Assembly (NCBI RefSeq): GCF_032362555.1
Contig: NC_083511.1
Location: forward strand, 7,006,001 to 7,070,000
Source of the DNA: Amyelois transitella
Lineage: Eukaryota > Arthropoda > Insecta > Lepidoptera > Pyralidae
Length of the DNA stretch: 64,000 nucleotides
Direction: 5' to 3'
Within the stretch, counting starts at the first letter, position 1, and each line of letters opens with the position of its first letter. Under the pieces are notes generated by a model. That model searched no databases and was not told the DNA's origin. It worked only from the letters and a program-made list of their open reading frames with translations. Below, one piece after another: positions 1-11,509 of this stretch. The translations under genes and the position numbers were made by a program.

Positions 1-4
1 AAAA

Positions 5-3000
5 ATGTTTTCTCGGAATATTGGCCGTTTAGTAAAATACAGCCTTTACGGTAGCGTGGGCATAGGCGGCACCGTTGGTTTTCTGAAGGCGCAAGATGAT
101 GATATCGCAGCACTTACTGTTGTCAGGGTCATTAGAACCGCTACTACTGCAGTGGAAATCGGGAGGATATACCAAACCATGTTATATAGCAAAGAGTGGG
201 ATACGGAATCTGAGGAATATTTGCAGTTGAGAAGTCAAGCTCATCAGTTCAGTGCTGAAAAACTACTTGACCTCTGCATAGCTAATAGAGGAATTTATAT
301 AAAGCTTGGACAACACGTCGGTGCACTAGAATATTTGGTTCCAAATGAGTACGTGAAAACTATGCAAATTTTACATAAGAATGCACCTAAAAATACTGTT
401 CAGGAGTTAAATCAAGTAATAGAAGAAGAATTCAACAAGAAGGTAAACTTTTTCTTATCATTTAATCCTGGTTAATGTCATGACAGTGATGATGTCACAT
501 TTTTTCAAGTGTAAATATTACAGAAAATTGAATAACCTTCGATTATAGTTAAACTTTTAGTCATTTTGACATACTATTTCAGTCTCGATGATAGCTTTTT
601 TGACTCATGAGAACTCCACCCTAACAAAGTCTCAATGATTGGTTGAGTTTGTTGGGAAATGTAAAATTAATAAATAATAATACTTCCCATATTTTATAGT
701 CCTTATCATCTGAAATGGTTTTAAATTGAGTGCATGTTTGTTTCAACAAAACTATAAGATATTTTATTTTTATTATTTAAATTTCATAAGTCAATTAATC
801 ACAACAATGTATTCTCTCGTCCACATTTCTATTCTAAGTTTAGATAGCTGTGAAGTTGAGGTTGTTGAAGAAAATGCTGCAGTACAGTTTGTTACCGCTT
901 CTTCTGCACTGATGCTTTGGAAGCGGCAGTAAACTTTGTTTTAAGTAATTTATTTGACATCAACCTATGTTTTAAAACCAAAAGATATGACAATTATTAA
1001 GTGATATTGAAGTGTCCCATAATAATGAATAAAAGTTTTGAATTTTTATTTTTATATATTAAATCTATGATTTTGTTTCTAATTTGTGTAATGACTTTAT
1101 TTTTGTTTTTTTTTCCAAATACCAATATTTATTTTAGGCTGATGAATTGTTTGATGATTTTGAACCTGAGCCCCTTGGCACAGCCTCTTTAGCACAAGTC
1201 CACAAAGCAAAACTAAAAGATGGTACTGTTGTAGCTGTGAAAGTCCAACATCCTTTTGTTAAGAACAATTTTGACATAGACCTGAAATGGATAGAATTTG
1301 TGTTGAAAACTATGATGAAAATATTCCCAGAATTCAAAATGCAATGGTTGATAGATGAGACCAAGAAGAATATAAAAAAGGAACTAGATTTTTTACTAGA
1401 AGGAGAAAATGCAGAAAAAGTAGCTGAGTTATTCAAACATTATAAATGGTTGAAAATACCAAAAATATATAGAGAATACAGCACAAGTAGAGTTCTAGTA
1501 ATGGAGTATATACAAGGTGGGATGATCAATGATTTGAAATATATTGAAGTAAGTGTATTTTAAAGTTTTTCCTAATTTATTATCATATTGGTTCTCATTG
1601 CAATTGAGTATCCCACTATTAATATGCCTGTTTTAAGACAATACATAAATTTTAAAATTTATATTTTAATAATTTATACTAATACATATTTTAATAATTT
1701 CAGGAGCACAAAATAAACAAATTTGATGTGTGCGAGAAAATTGGCGATCTATACTCAAACATGATATTTGTGACTGGGTTTGTGCACAGTGATCCGCACC
1801 CTGGCAACATTATGGTGATCAAAGAGCCAAAAGACAAAGAAGTCACTCTCTGCTTGTTGGACCATGGTTTATATGCTGTAAGTTGTAATAGACAAGGAGA
1901 TTTGAGCCCCTGATTCAGAATCAGCTTCCTAGCAAAAGTAGAGCTTACTCTTGAAATTATAAAAAAGCCTTTTTCTTAACATATTTATTTATGTACACAA
2001 AATTATATGCAGGTGCATTTAATACAAAAATGATAGTACAAAGTAACATAATATTTGATGCAAATTTTATTTTTGTTTCGGTATCTTAATTTCAGTTTCA
2101 ATTACTTGGTAAAAATATTTATGATTGTGAAACACAAACTTAATCTGAACCAATTTTATATGAAATTTGAAATAATTACTGGAGTAAAGAATTCCTATTG
2201 GCACCTTGACTCAAAAAGTAATAATATTTTGTACTTCGATCTTTGCGATATTTGGAGGTCAAACAAGTGTTATGTATGAAAACAAGCCCAATCGCGTCTT
2301 TAACGTATGCGTTTACACACATTTTGTTTATTTTCATTACATAATTTGTTTCTTTAGTTTGCATAAGAGCGTCTTGAAATCTATTTACTAAAGAGACTTG
2401 GTAATTTCCAGCAATTAACTGACGAATTTAAATACCACTATTCAAAACTATGGTTGGGTATTCTGTCCCGGAACACAGAAGAAATGAGGATACACTCAGA
2501 GGCTATAGGAATAAGGAAGGAACTGTATGGCCTGTTTGCGTGTATAGTAACCGGACGCACGTGGGAAGCAATTTTACAAGGAATAAACAGGACAAATCCA
2601 TCTCCGCATGAGGTAAATTTTAGTAGGTACTTACTTGGTAGATTCTTATTGGGTAGTAACCTGCGCATGTAGCGACGCCATTTTTAAGAAAAACTATCGC
2701 TGTCCTGTTTCACGTCATAATAAAAAGCGAAACAGAGGTTAACAACGGCGTCGTGTGCCATGCTATGGGTATGAGACCTAATCTTGATTAAATCATGGTT
2801 GTTGTGGTAAGTGAAAGTGTTTATGCCATTAGTCACATCTAGCAATATCCATTAGCCCACAAAAAAATGAACATAACTCAGAAAAGAGGTCATTGGTACA
2901 TGGCCAGTGTAAAATTTGAACTTGTCAATAAATTTGAATCGGCACCTAAACTTTGGTCACCGACGCTCTTTAAGTAGCACGCGACTTACACAACAATTGG

Positions 3001-3814
3001 TTTAAAAATATAAAATTAGTGTAATTACTAATCACCAATAAATGGGGGTAAGCTCAATCTATATCTCTATTTTTTTTTAAGATATACATATATTATCAAT
3101 AGTCCATTTTTATTATGAATAAGGCTTATAATCTTAGGGTAAGGAAGTTATTTTTGGTCAGATAGGCAAGCATCTTGATACGATATTAATCATAAAATGA
3201 AGGCTCTATCTACCTCGTAAGGGTTAAAGTTGTGAAATGTTGTTTGAATAAGAAGGATACACTTTTACAAAAGCCAATCAGAAATAAATTACCTCATACC
3301 TATGTTCCAGAAACGAATTTTCCAAGAACATTTGCCCAGCTTCATTCATCACGTGACACACTGCTTGGAGCAAGTGGACCGCCAAGCATTATTGGTGTTC
3401 AAGACCAATGATTTGATACGCAGCATAGAGTATGCGTTGGGGACGGACAAGAGAATGTGTGGATCGATTGTGATGACCAAATACTGTCTGCAAAATGTCT
3501 ACCAGTATGATTGTAGGGTAAGTTTCCATAGCTTATATAGTAAAAAGTTACTAATTTATAAGGTCAAGTCTATAGTGTTCATAGGTATGTATGTATTTAC
3601 GGTTCTGGGAATATTAGATTCATCACGTCACAACAGTAAGTTTTCTCTTTTTTTATTTAATTAATATTTTTTCCTCTATTTTCAGCATGTGTCTTCAGTC
3701 GTCAGAAGACCTTTATTGGCGATAAAATATAGATGGTCGTTAGTATTACTATATTTCTTTAATTTATATCTAGCGTTAATAGAAAAATGGAATAAATGTG
3801 TTAATTGTTCTTGA
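5..3814 (+). CDS. ADCK1: ADCK1-like UbiB/ABC1-family mitochondrial atypical kinase, six exons
   Basis: Exons joined by eye: 5-442, 1138-1548, 1704-1877, 2412-2612, 3311-3517 and 3686-3814 (stop TGA). All introns are GT-AG and phase 0, giving 519 residues, close to the usual ADCK1 length of about 520-530. Seen in the sequence: a hydrophobic N-terminal stretch (about residues 13-27); the family's KxGQ motif (K100-Q103); the alanine-containing nucleotide loop GTASLAQVH (160-168) that replaces the P-loop of ordinary kinases; VAVKVQ with Lys181; ExD in ELDF (228-231); catalytic loop HSDPHPGN (311-318); and DHG (336-338) in place of DFG. The family acts in mitochondria, linked to coenzyme Q/lipid homeostasis and inner-membrane organisation; the biochemical substrate is not settled. 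Only four bases precede the ATG, so an upstream extension cannot be excluded, but the N terminus has the family length. A possible AATAAA lies near 4153. Introns contain no repeat I recognise. Confidence 0.94.
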
Positions 3815-4878
3815 AATATTGATAGACAGCCTTAGAGAATCTAATGTACCAAAGTGATGGACCCTTATTTTAATCAAGACTAAACTATTATTTTTTTATA
3901 TTACTACCTGGGTTGTATGTATGAAATGTTAGGAAATGTAGGAGATTTATAAGCTAATCATTATTTTAAATCAATGACTTTATCCAGAAACTTATCTTTG
4001 CGAAGAACTTTTACTGGTTTCAGAAGACAGATCTATGTTTGTATATTTTTTTATGAGAAATAGGCCAGAATTATTGTAAACAAAAAATAATATACAAAGG
4101 CGTTCTTATGCCATTTGGGGGTTACTATCAGTTTGTTTTGAAAGTTTTACTAGATGTGAAGGCGACGCCATCAATAAACAACGGATATTTAAAAGATATT
4201 GAAGAACTTTTATAGAATGCAATGCTCAGCATTTAACCAACAATCTCTGGCTCTCTGTTGGTGCCAAAATGGCGGTGATCTGTGTGCGTTCTTTAGTCAG
4301 TCAGTGTGATAGCTAGCCATGCACACAAAGGGATTTTATTCATACATCATAATTTCATTGGAATGCTATTCGGTACCTTTTTTGACCGACAGTTTACGTT
4401 TGTTTTGATCTTGAACGTGAGATTAGCTTAAGTGCCTTTAAAGTTACGCACATCTAGTCTGTTAATTCCAATAAATTACCTTGTGCTGTTTATAAATACA
4501 CTTTGATATTCCATCCGAATCGTTTATAAGTCTGGACTTATTTAGCTAAGCCAATAATAACAAAAGTCGGTGGAACCTAGAAATAATTAATATACCTGTG
4601 TCATTAACATTTTACCTCAGGTAGGATGGTAAAAAACAACCATGTTGATTTTAGCTCAATTTGTTGGCTATAAATAGCTTAAAGCTGTAGTTAAAATCCT
4701 AGTCAAATAAAGCGAAATATACCTCATTCGGTATAAACCTAGAAATGTAAATAAGAATCAGAATGTCACAAAATGTAAACTTATTTATTGTAGTTAATGT
4801 TCTATTTATATACGTAAGTTATATTTTGAAATAAAATATTTATTTTTGGTATGACGTGTTTTTATTAAATGTTTCATG

Positions 4879-5169
4879 TTATGATGGGGGTATTCTGTTT
4901 TCCAAGTTGGATAGTTTGGTGCTAAGTGTAGATAAATCGCTTTGTATCTTCAGTAGAATGTTGGTGAAGCTGTCTCGACTCCTTTTTCGGTACAGCCGGA
5001 ATACTGACGTCGTTGATATCTTCGAACTTAAATCTGGTTTCTTGAAATCAGAGTACAAGAAATTGTTCGGTTTGTCAGAAACACGTTTATACGTAACTCT
5101 TTCGATGGATTTGGTCGGGGTTGCTGAAATATGACGATAAGGAAAATTAATAATTTGTACATTATGCAT
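4879..5169 (-). CDS. Weak small ORF, unrecognised
   Basis: This is a 96-codon ORF, Ser/Thr/Lys-rich, with a C-terminal heptad-like leucine run (LLKIQSDLSTLSTKLSNLEN) that could form a short coiled coil. An AATAAA (minus strand, + coordinates 4861-4866) lies about 12 nt after the stop, which is the only transcript-like evidence. The opposite strand is also open over the same stretch (4856-5134), so openness may be chance or a remnant of a repeat protein. I do not recognise a family. It may equally be a decayed transposon fragment. Confidence 0.15.
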   Translation of the reverse strand: MHNVQIINFPYRHISATPTKSIERVTYKRVSDKPNNFLYSDFKKPDLSSKISTTSVFRLYRKRSRDSFTNILLKIQSDLSTLSTKLSNLENRIPPS

Positions 5170-6180
5170 TTATGTCGTGAGTGACAGTGAGTAAAAGTGT
5201 GTGCTACTTTCTCAATCTAGGCAGTAGGTACTATTGTATCGTCAACCTAGGTATTTTTCTTTTCATACTCGTCATATAAATTGAAATGATTGATCAATAA
5301 ACTTTAATCGTACTGTTTACTAATATAATCACAATTGCTATGATTTTCAAAACATCTTATGTGAATCGTTATATTTCTTTATAAAATTGTATTAAAAGAA
5401 TTTTTTTATTTATGCTACCTAATTAACTAACCATTCATACTATCCATGTGTGAAATCCGTTCTTGTTGATTATGAGAGGTGACAGTTATACTCGTGCTCT
5501 CGATATTTTCATCATCAGCTATCATCTGTTTACTTTCACCCATCGTCAGCATGTTCTTATGAAAGGTAGTTAGAGCTGAAACATGAAGGCGGTAATGTTG
5601 TTCGTTTTTTTATTTAAAGACTATTTATGTCAAGGGGCTTCGCTCCTGTGGAGTAAATATCATCAAATCCATCAGATTTTTCGTGAAAGAGTAACAAACA
5701 TACACACATCCATACAAACTTCAGCATGAAGGCCATTGCATACATGCCAAAACATTGGTGGCTGAAATTCTATCCTATTTCAATTTGAAAATAACGTTTT
5801 CAAACTGCTTATCGATAGTTTTACTATCAATCAACTATCAATAGTTCCTAAAAAGAGACACTATCAATTGTATCGTTACATAACTAAGTACGATTAGGTG
5901 CGTAAGAAAATCATTTATCCACCTACTTGAGCCTTTATCACTGATACCTAAGTACCTACCTATTTCTCGGAATGCTGCATAATAATAACCCGTTCGAGGC
6001 TATAACTACTTATTTGAAACAGATTAAAACCACATCGCTCAATTGCACTACGCACAATTAAATAATAGGTCGTAGGTATTTAATTTGTCCTTCTATAATG
6101 TGCTCTATCCATGGCAGATTTTATAAACAAGATTAATCAAGTGTGTCTTGGTACTTACAATGTATGTCGCTGTATGATTC

Positions 6181-6410
6181 CTTGTACTTTAGAATAGGAC
6201 CATTCCATATGTTTTCCATGTCCCATTTCGGCTGTCGTAAAAGGCAACTAAGGTAAAAAAAAATTGAGATTCTTCTTGAAGGCGATGAACTAGCAACCTG
6301 TCACTATTTGCATTTCAATTCCATCATAAAGGCCGTACAGCTGAGCGTGGCATTTCATTCTTTTGAATACTGTTGGCTCTGCCTACCCCGCAAAGGATAT
6401 AGACATTGTA
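6181..6410 (+). mobile_element. Diverged lepidopteran SINE-like copy
   Basis: It keeps the landmarks of the window's SINE family in order: 'aggacca-tcc', 'catgtcc', 'gtcgtaaaaggc', 'ggcgatg', 'agcaacctgtcactatttg', 'gttggctctgcctaccccgc' and 'ggatatagac'. The 5' head is degraded. The copy ends about 20 bp before the stop codon of the lone exon at 6432-6652. Confidence 0.8.
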
Positions 6411-6431
6411 GTAATAATATCTATGTAGGTA

Positions 6432-6652
6432 CTAACAATACGTCTCCGGCAGCCATACTTCCAACAAGAAGGGATGTTGCGGATCATTCCCGACTCGCAA
6501 CTCCGTGAGGGGCAGCTCCTGGTCACCAGACTTCAGCACGATGATCTCCTCGCAGTAGTCGGGCAGGTCCAGCAGGTGCCATATCTTCTGGCGCAGCACC
6601 GCTATGGACGCGTTGGACTTGACTGATACGTAACGGAGTTTCTCTTCCCTTT
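6432..6652 (-). CDS. Lone terminal exon, ubiquitin-like/RAWUL-type C terminus (candidate)
   Basis: On the minus strand a splice acceptor (tttttttctcaag) at 6653-6654 opens a 73-codon frame ending in TAG at 6432-6434. Codon use is strongly GC-ending (runs such as CTG CTG GAC CTG CCC GAC TAC TGC), unlike the AT-rich surroundings, which argues for a real or recently real coding exon. The peptide includes KLRYVSVKSNASIAVLRQK, then LDLPDYCEEIIVLKSG and a C-terminal PFLLEVWLP. That pattern of a short basic beta strand, a helix and then an I-V-L strand resembles ubiquitin-like domains, including the RAWUL domain at the end of Polycomb-group RING finger proteins; this is inference. I could not find upstream exons between 6653 and 7648. 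It could be the last exon of a gene whose other exons I missed, a captured gene fragment, or a pseudogene piece. Confidence 0.45.
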
Positions 6653-7648
6653 CTTGAGAAAAAAATTAAGATGGAATCGCGGAAATGCAATCAAAACTAA
6701 AATATACCTAAGAAATAAGAATGAAAAAAATTATGAACATTACAGTTACCATTAAGTACCTAGTACCTATGATCTAAGTAGGTACTGGCTTTGACCCACA
6801 TTTCTTAAACTCGTTTTCAGTTATGGCTGTATGTTCAAAGCTTGCTTAAGCCTGATCTAACCTTTGGATCTACATTCGTTTAGGTATACTTACGTTTGGG
6901 ATTTCTATTAAGAATAACAGTGCTTGGATACCTTACTTACCTCCCAAGTCATGTCTACGAATTATAAGAAAAGTGATAACTTCCTTTTTAAACAGCTTTA
7001 TCGGCGCTTTGATGATTCTCGATAAAGACATGGTGCAACAGCATGGCTGTTATCTTCCTTGTCCTTAAATGCACATGCTTTTAACGAGTTTTCAATATTC
7101 CCCACATTAAATGTAGACCTAGATATTAAAGGTAAAAATTATAGTGACCAAGAAATGACATGCTTCAAAATCTATTCCGCGGAGTGATTAGATCCTCTTT
7201 CGATCGATTCTTCATTTATGGTTCTCGTCCATTTTCTTTTTTCAGAGAATACAAATTCGTATAATCTAGACTTAATAATAAATAATAAAGTTAAATAGGT
7301 TAATTTTTGCTTTAAACCTGCATATCGATTTAGTATTTAGTTGTGGCAAAAAAGCAAATTTTACTATGGCGTTACTCAAATTAGGCATCGGTTTTAAAAA
7401 AATTCTTTTTCGGCACGAATAGTTTGCAACCAATTATATTAACAACTAGAGTAAAAAAAAAACTGTTAGGCAATTTATTTGCTTCATGGAGTAATTTTGA
7501 TTAGGCAATAATTGTATATATTTGAGTACTATCGAAGGTACCTACCTAACTCACATGGAGGGTGCAAAAGGGAACACTCAAAAACAAGAGAGATAGTTTG
7601 ATTTAAACGTTTTAATGATATATTAAAGACTTTTTAGACCAGATACTG
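6653..7648. other. Region between the lone exon and COQ3
   Basis: It is AT-rich with no supported ORF. It includes the COQ3 3' flank, with a possible ATTAAA poly(A) signal at 7611-7616 and an AATAAA at 7474-7479 (both minus strand). No repeat is recognised. Confidence 0.5.
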
Positions 7649-10502
7649 TTACGTAAGTTTAACTGCTTGTAAAGCAAACAAAAGTTGTTGTGATGCTATA
7701 AATTCAAATCTGTTAGTTAATACGTTGTAGATCATGCCGTATGTGGCTTCCACTTGACAGTTATCTGAAAAAGAAAGACACTATTATTAATATCATAAAT
7801 TACTATGTGGCTAACTCCTAAGATTATATAGGCAGATTTTTTAAAGTAACTCGAGAAAAAAGTTAGTAAAACTAAATATTAACGAATAACTTTTGTAAAA
7901 AGAGAACCGCCCCTGACTGGAATCCTCCTATTTCGGTTACATTTCTTAATAGTGTAACAAACACTTTCCTGAAAACCGCGCCAAAATCGGTTCAGCGAAA
8001 CAAGAGATAGTCGCGGTCAAACATACATAAAGGTCAAACGACTACGACCTTTTAATTTTAGAAGGTGGTTAAAAATCATCAGAATCGTACACTTACTTCG
8101 TTCTAACATGATCGTAAGTTCCGTTGGCGTGACCATCATTTGGTATTCATGTGTTCCCTTTGGTATAATATTGAACACATATTCCGCGATCCAAATACCT
8201 AGTACTTGAGTAAATCTCGTCCTGTTTGGTGTCGTGAAGAATATCTTTCCGCCGGGTTTGAGTGCGTCGACGCAGGATTTGACAAATAATTCCTTATTAT
8301 TTACATGTTCTATGACTTCGGACGCAACAACGCCATCATAATACTCGGGGAACTTCATCGAGTGGTCCTGAAATAGAATAGATTTATGTTCAAAATTGGA
8401 TACAAGGCATCACTTATTGACGTCACATCACTTAAATCTAATTATAACTACTACCGCTTCCAAAGCGCATGTGTAGAAGAAGCGGCGGAACAAACTACAC
8501 TGCAGCATTTTCATCGGACGTCAATAATACAAATATACATAGATCTCTTAAATCCAAATCATGGGCGAATGCACATTGTCTACATTAAAAAAACATGAAT
8601 GAATGTAGAACTAGTTATTTCAATATGAATATTTCGTCAAATGATGATTACAGTCAATTCTATATAAATGATGATATGAAAGAATGCACATCGCATAGCA
8701 TTCCTTCCGGCGCGTGTGTCAATCCAAAACCAAAAGTAAAAAAAACTTTTTCAAGATAAAAAAAAAACTGCTTACTTAATTGGCTCACGCCACGATTGGT
8801 AACATCTGCTCAATAAGTAAAACTATCAAGGACAATTTACTCTGGTACTTACCTCAATTGTAGAATGAAAGTATGTCGGTTTGATAGGTAATTTCTCATT
8901 CTGACTGGCATGACACTGAGCTAGTTCCACCATATGGTTGTTTGCGTCTAGACCGGTCACCTCTGCACCAATCCTAGCTAGGCCCTGCGAAAATAATATC
9001 CCTTACTAATATTAAAAAACTGAAAGTCTGTTGTCTGTTCCGCTTTCACGGCTAAACTGCTGGGCTTATTCAAATTAAATTTGGTACTAAAGTTACAAAA
9101 ACCCATGTTTTAACCCAGTATACTATTTTTTTTTAAATAAATCCCTAAGTAACAAGTGCCCGGCACTTTAGAACAGGACCACTCCATCTCTTTCCCATGG
9201 ATGTCGTCAAAGGCGACTAAAGGATAGGTTAAAAACTTCCAAACTTGAGCCATCTTTAAGCAATACACATTGCCTTTCAATCTTTATGAGACCTGCCTGT
9301 TGGCTCCTTCTACCCGTAAAGGAATGGAAGACTCATGGTGACAAAATTTTGGCTATTAATTGTAGGTCTACCTCATACATGAGGTAAAGAAAATACCTTT
9401 TTTATATTAATTTAATTTTACAAAATTTCACCATTTCTAAGAGGGCTGCTTTTTATGATCTTTGCATATTCATATATGCTCTTTCATATTGAAAAATTGA
9501 GACCAGGCCAGCCAAACCTTGACGAAAAGAGTCCATGACTTGTAACCAAATATTGATTGTATACAAAAACTATATGTGGTGAGGGAAAACATTGTGATGT
9601 AACCATGATCTAATATGAGGAAGGTTCACATGCAAAAGTAGTGTAAAGTCTAACCAGGATGAAAGGGTATCTCATTCTCCAGACTATTACTTATATACAC
9701 ATAATATTTGTATCAAAATTAATTCAATAGATGATGTGTGAGGAGATAACAAACAAATTTATTTTGTTATTTAGTTATATAAGTAATAAAATATCATAAT
9801 AAATAATCTTGCCTCTGATAATATACCGCCACCACATCCAACATCAAGTATCTTTTTATTTTTCAGTGGCATGCATGTTCTTGTTGATTCTGTGGTTTGC
9901 ACTAGACCATCACGGATAAATGGTATTCTGGAAATTATTTGTTATTAATTAAAGCTTAAATTCATATTTAATTTTATAAATAAATAATTAATATAAAAGA
10001 GTACATTATTTTAAAGATTTTAATTTCAACTTCATTTAAACTCCAGTAAAATAATTTCTTTCTTTCTTTCAAAAGTAATTCAAATATAAAGGCAGGGAAT
10101 ACACATCAGCAATAAATGATTTTACCTTATCAAATTCATAGCATGTAGGGCTTTGACAGGCCCATTTGGTTCCCACCATTCTTTCAATTCACTTGTGAAC
10201 TTGTTGGCATGATAATCATTAATGGTGGATTTATCATCCTCTTTCTTTTGGTGAACAATATTTCTTGACAAAATTTGAATTCTTGATACACTGAAAATTT
10301 GATAGATACTCTAAGCACTATATTTTTAAACATTACAGATTAAAAATATAATGAATAGTTTGTCAATCATAATAATTTGACGAAAATGTAGTTTGTTAGG
10401 TAAACAAAATTATGGTAAATAGTTCTTTTCTAACCTATGTATTTTGCATGTTGCTATAATTCTATTCCAGTAACTCGCTTTACATAATATTTTTTTGACC
10501 AT
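7649..10502 (-). CDS. COQ3: COQ3, mitochondrial ubiquinone biosynthesis O-methyltransferase, six exons
   Basis: Exons in transcript order: 10502-10435, 10290-10126, 9927-9813, 8984-8853, 8367-8097 and 7764-7649 (stop TAA at 7651-7649), giving 288 residues. COQ3 methylates ring hydroxyls twice, at early and late steps of coenzyme Q synthesis, using S-adenosylmethionine on the matrix side of the inner membrane. Visible motifs: the UbiG/COQ3 signature with EWWEPNGPVKALHAMN then IRIPFIRDGL (about residues 63-86); SAM motif I ILDVGCGGG (104-112); GLDA after the second strand (127-130); YDGVVASEVIEHV (170-182); and LKPGGKIFFTTPNR. The N terminus is basic with Ser/Thr and Arg, fitting a mitochondrial targeting peptide. 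The protein is shorter than the human one (about 369 aa), mostly at the ends. Intron 3 uses a GC donor (GAG|GCAAGA at 9812-9811). Intron 3 contains a SINE copy at 9157-9345, and intron 5 contains degraded repeat sequence around 7895-8035. Confidence 0.93.
9157..9345 (+). mobile_element. SINE-like copy in COQ3 intron 3
   Basis: The well-preserved head is 'cccggcactttagaacagg', then 'accactccatctctttccc', 'atggatgtcgt' and 'aaaggcgacta'. The middle and tail are diverged, but 'ttggctcctt' and 'aaaggaatgg' remain. It is antisense to COQ3. Confidence 0.8.
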
Positions 10503-10683
10503 TTTACTATTTTTTAGGGATGTGGTACCTTATTAGATAAAATGATCACTAAACTAAGACGACTACCACGTAGAGCAACTGCAGTACAAAAGTGCAATAG
10601 GAATTGCAAGCAAATTAACAAATTTATATAGTTGCAATTTACACAAATAAATACAAACTTCGGCTGTCACTGTTTACTGACAT

Positions 10684-10721
10684 TGAGTGACACAAACTGA
10701 AATTACAGTTTGTGTCACTCA
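10684..10721. repeat. Perfect 16-bp inverted repeat (hairpin) upstream of COQ3
   Basis: TGAGTGACACAAACTG is followed by a 6-nt loop (AAATTA) and its exact complement CAGTTTGTGTCACTCA. It lies about 180 bp upstream of the COQ3 start codon. It could be a cruciform, a bipartite factor site, or a tiny remnant of a palindromic element. Confidence 0.9.
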
Positions 10722-11266
10722 CATTCACACACATCGCCACCGAAGACATTACACTTTACTAAATTTTGCGCGGGACTTCGCTGTCGTGGGAAATTCCAAG
10801 AAAGTGGCCTGTGCCAAATTTTGTGAATATCAGTCAGAATAGTTTTTGAGTTTATTCGTTAGAATAGGAACATACAAAATAAAAATATTTTGTCTTTATT
10901 AGTAGTGTGGATGTGAATAAAAAGACTGTGCAGTTACTCAAAAACGGTTCACATGAGGCAAACGTAAACGATGTTTGTCATTTTTAATATAAACTAATTC
11001 ATGTGAAATTTAAAAGTGTACTTTTAAATTTCGATTTTCGATTGTTCTATTTCCCCGCAAGAAATATTGACGTGACTATATGAATGTATGTACTTTTAGG
11101 TTGTTTGGAAAAAGAAAGGAATTATCAGCCCATTCATAATAATGATGTCCCAGATATAACAAATCATGTGGTACCTACTTTATATAGAGAAGGACACACC
11201 GTTTACGGGTGTGTTAATTACACTTGCAGGTATTAAGACACGAACACCCATCGTTCAAGTGACTCT

Positions 11267-11272
11267 CACGTG
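11267..11272. promoter_or_regulatory. E-box CACGTG
   Basis: The palindromic CACGTG sits in CTCACGTGACC, about 240 bp upstream of the RFC3 start. It is a candidate site for bHLH-zip factors (Myc/Max, USF or MITF type). A six-base site can occur by chance. Confidence 0.35.
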
Positions 11273-11509
11273 ACCCGTGTATCTCAGTGTTAACAACAAA
11301 AAACTATCGTATATAATAAATATCGTATCGTACCTAGGTACCCTGTCTTTGTGTGACATTTTGTCGGATTCCCGCCAAAACCTTGCCGTTGCCAGTGCGT
11401 TTCTAATGTCAGTGTCATACTTATCTTGAAAACAACTTTATTTTCAATTTCAAACAAAGTTCAAATATTTGGAAGAATAATTTGTTTTGAGGTCAAGTTT
11501 ACGGTAAAA

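Larger units (their letters stand above)
3815..6431. other. Intergenic region downstream of ADCK1
   Basis: There is no well-supported gene here. It contains the probable ADCK1 3' UTR, a weak ORF at 4879-5169 (listed separately), a degraded repeat around 5615-5720 with a 'cgggcttcgct'-type remnant, and a diverged SINE at 6181-6410. The rest is AT-rich sequence in which I see nothing. Confidence 0.6.
10503..11509. promoter_or_regulatory. Shared divergent intergenic region of COQ3 (-) and RFC3 (+)
   Basis: The two start codons face away from each other across 1007 bp. I see a perfect 16-bp inverted repeat at 10684-10721, a CACGTG E-box at 11267-11272 and no clear TATA box for either gene, as is usual for housekeeping promoters. 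Around 10765-10880 lies a degraded repeat remnant ('gcgcgggacttcgc'). That this region acts as a bidirectional promoter is inferred from layout. Confidence 0.5.
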
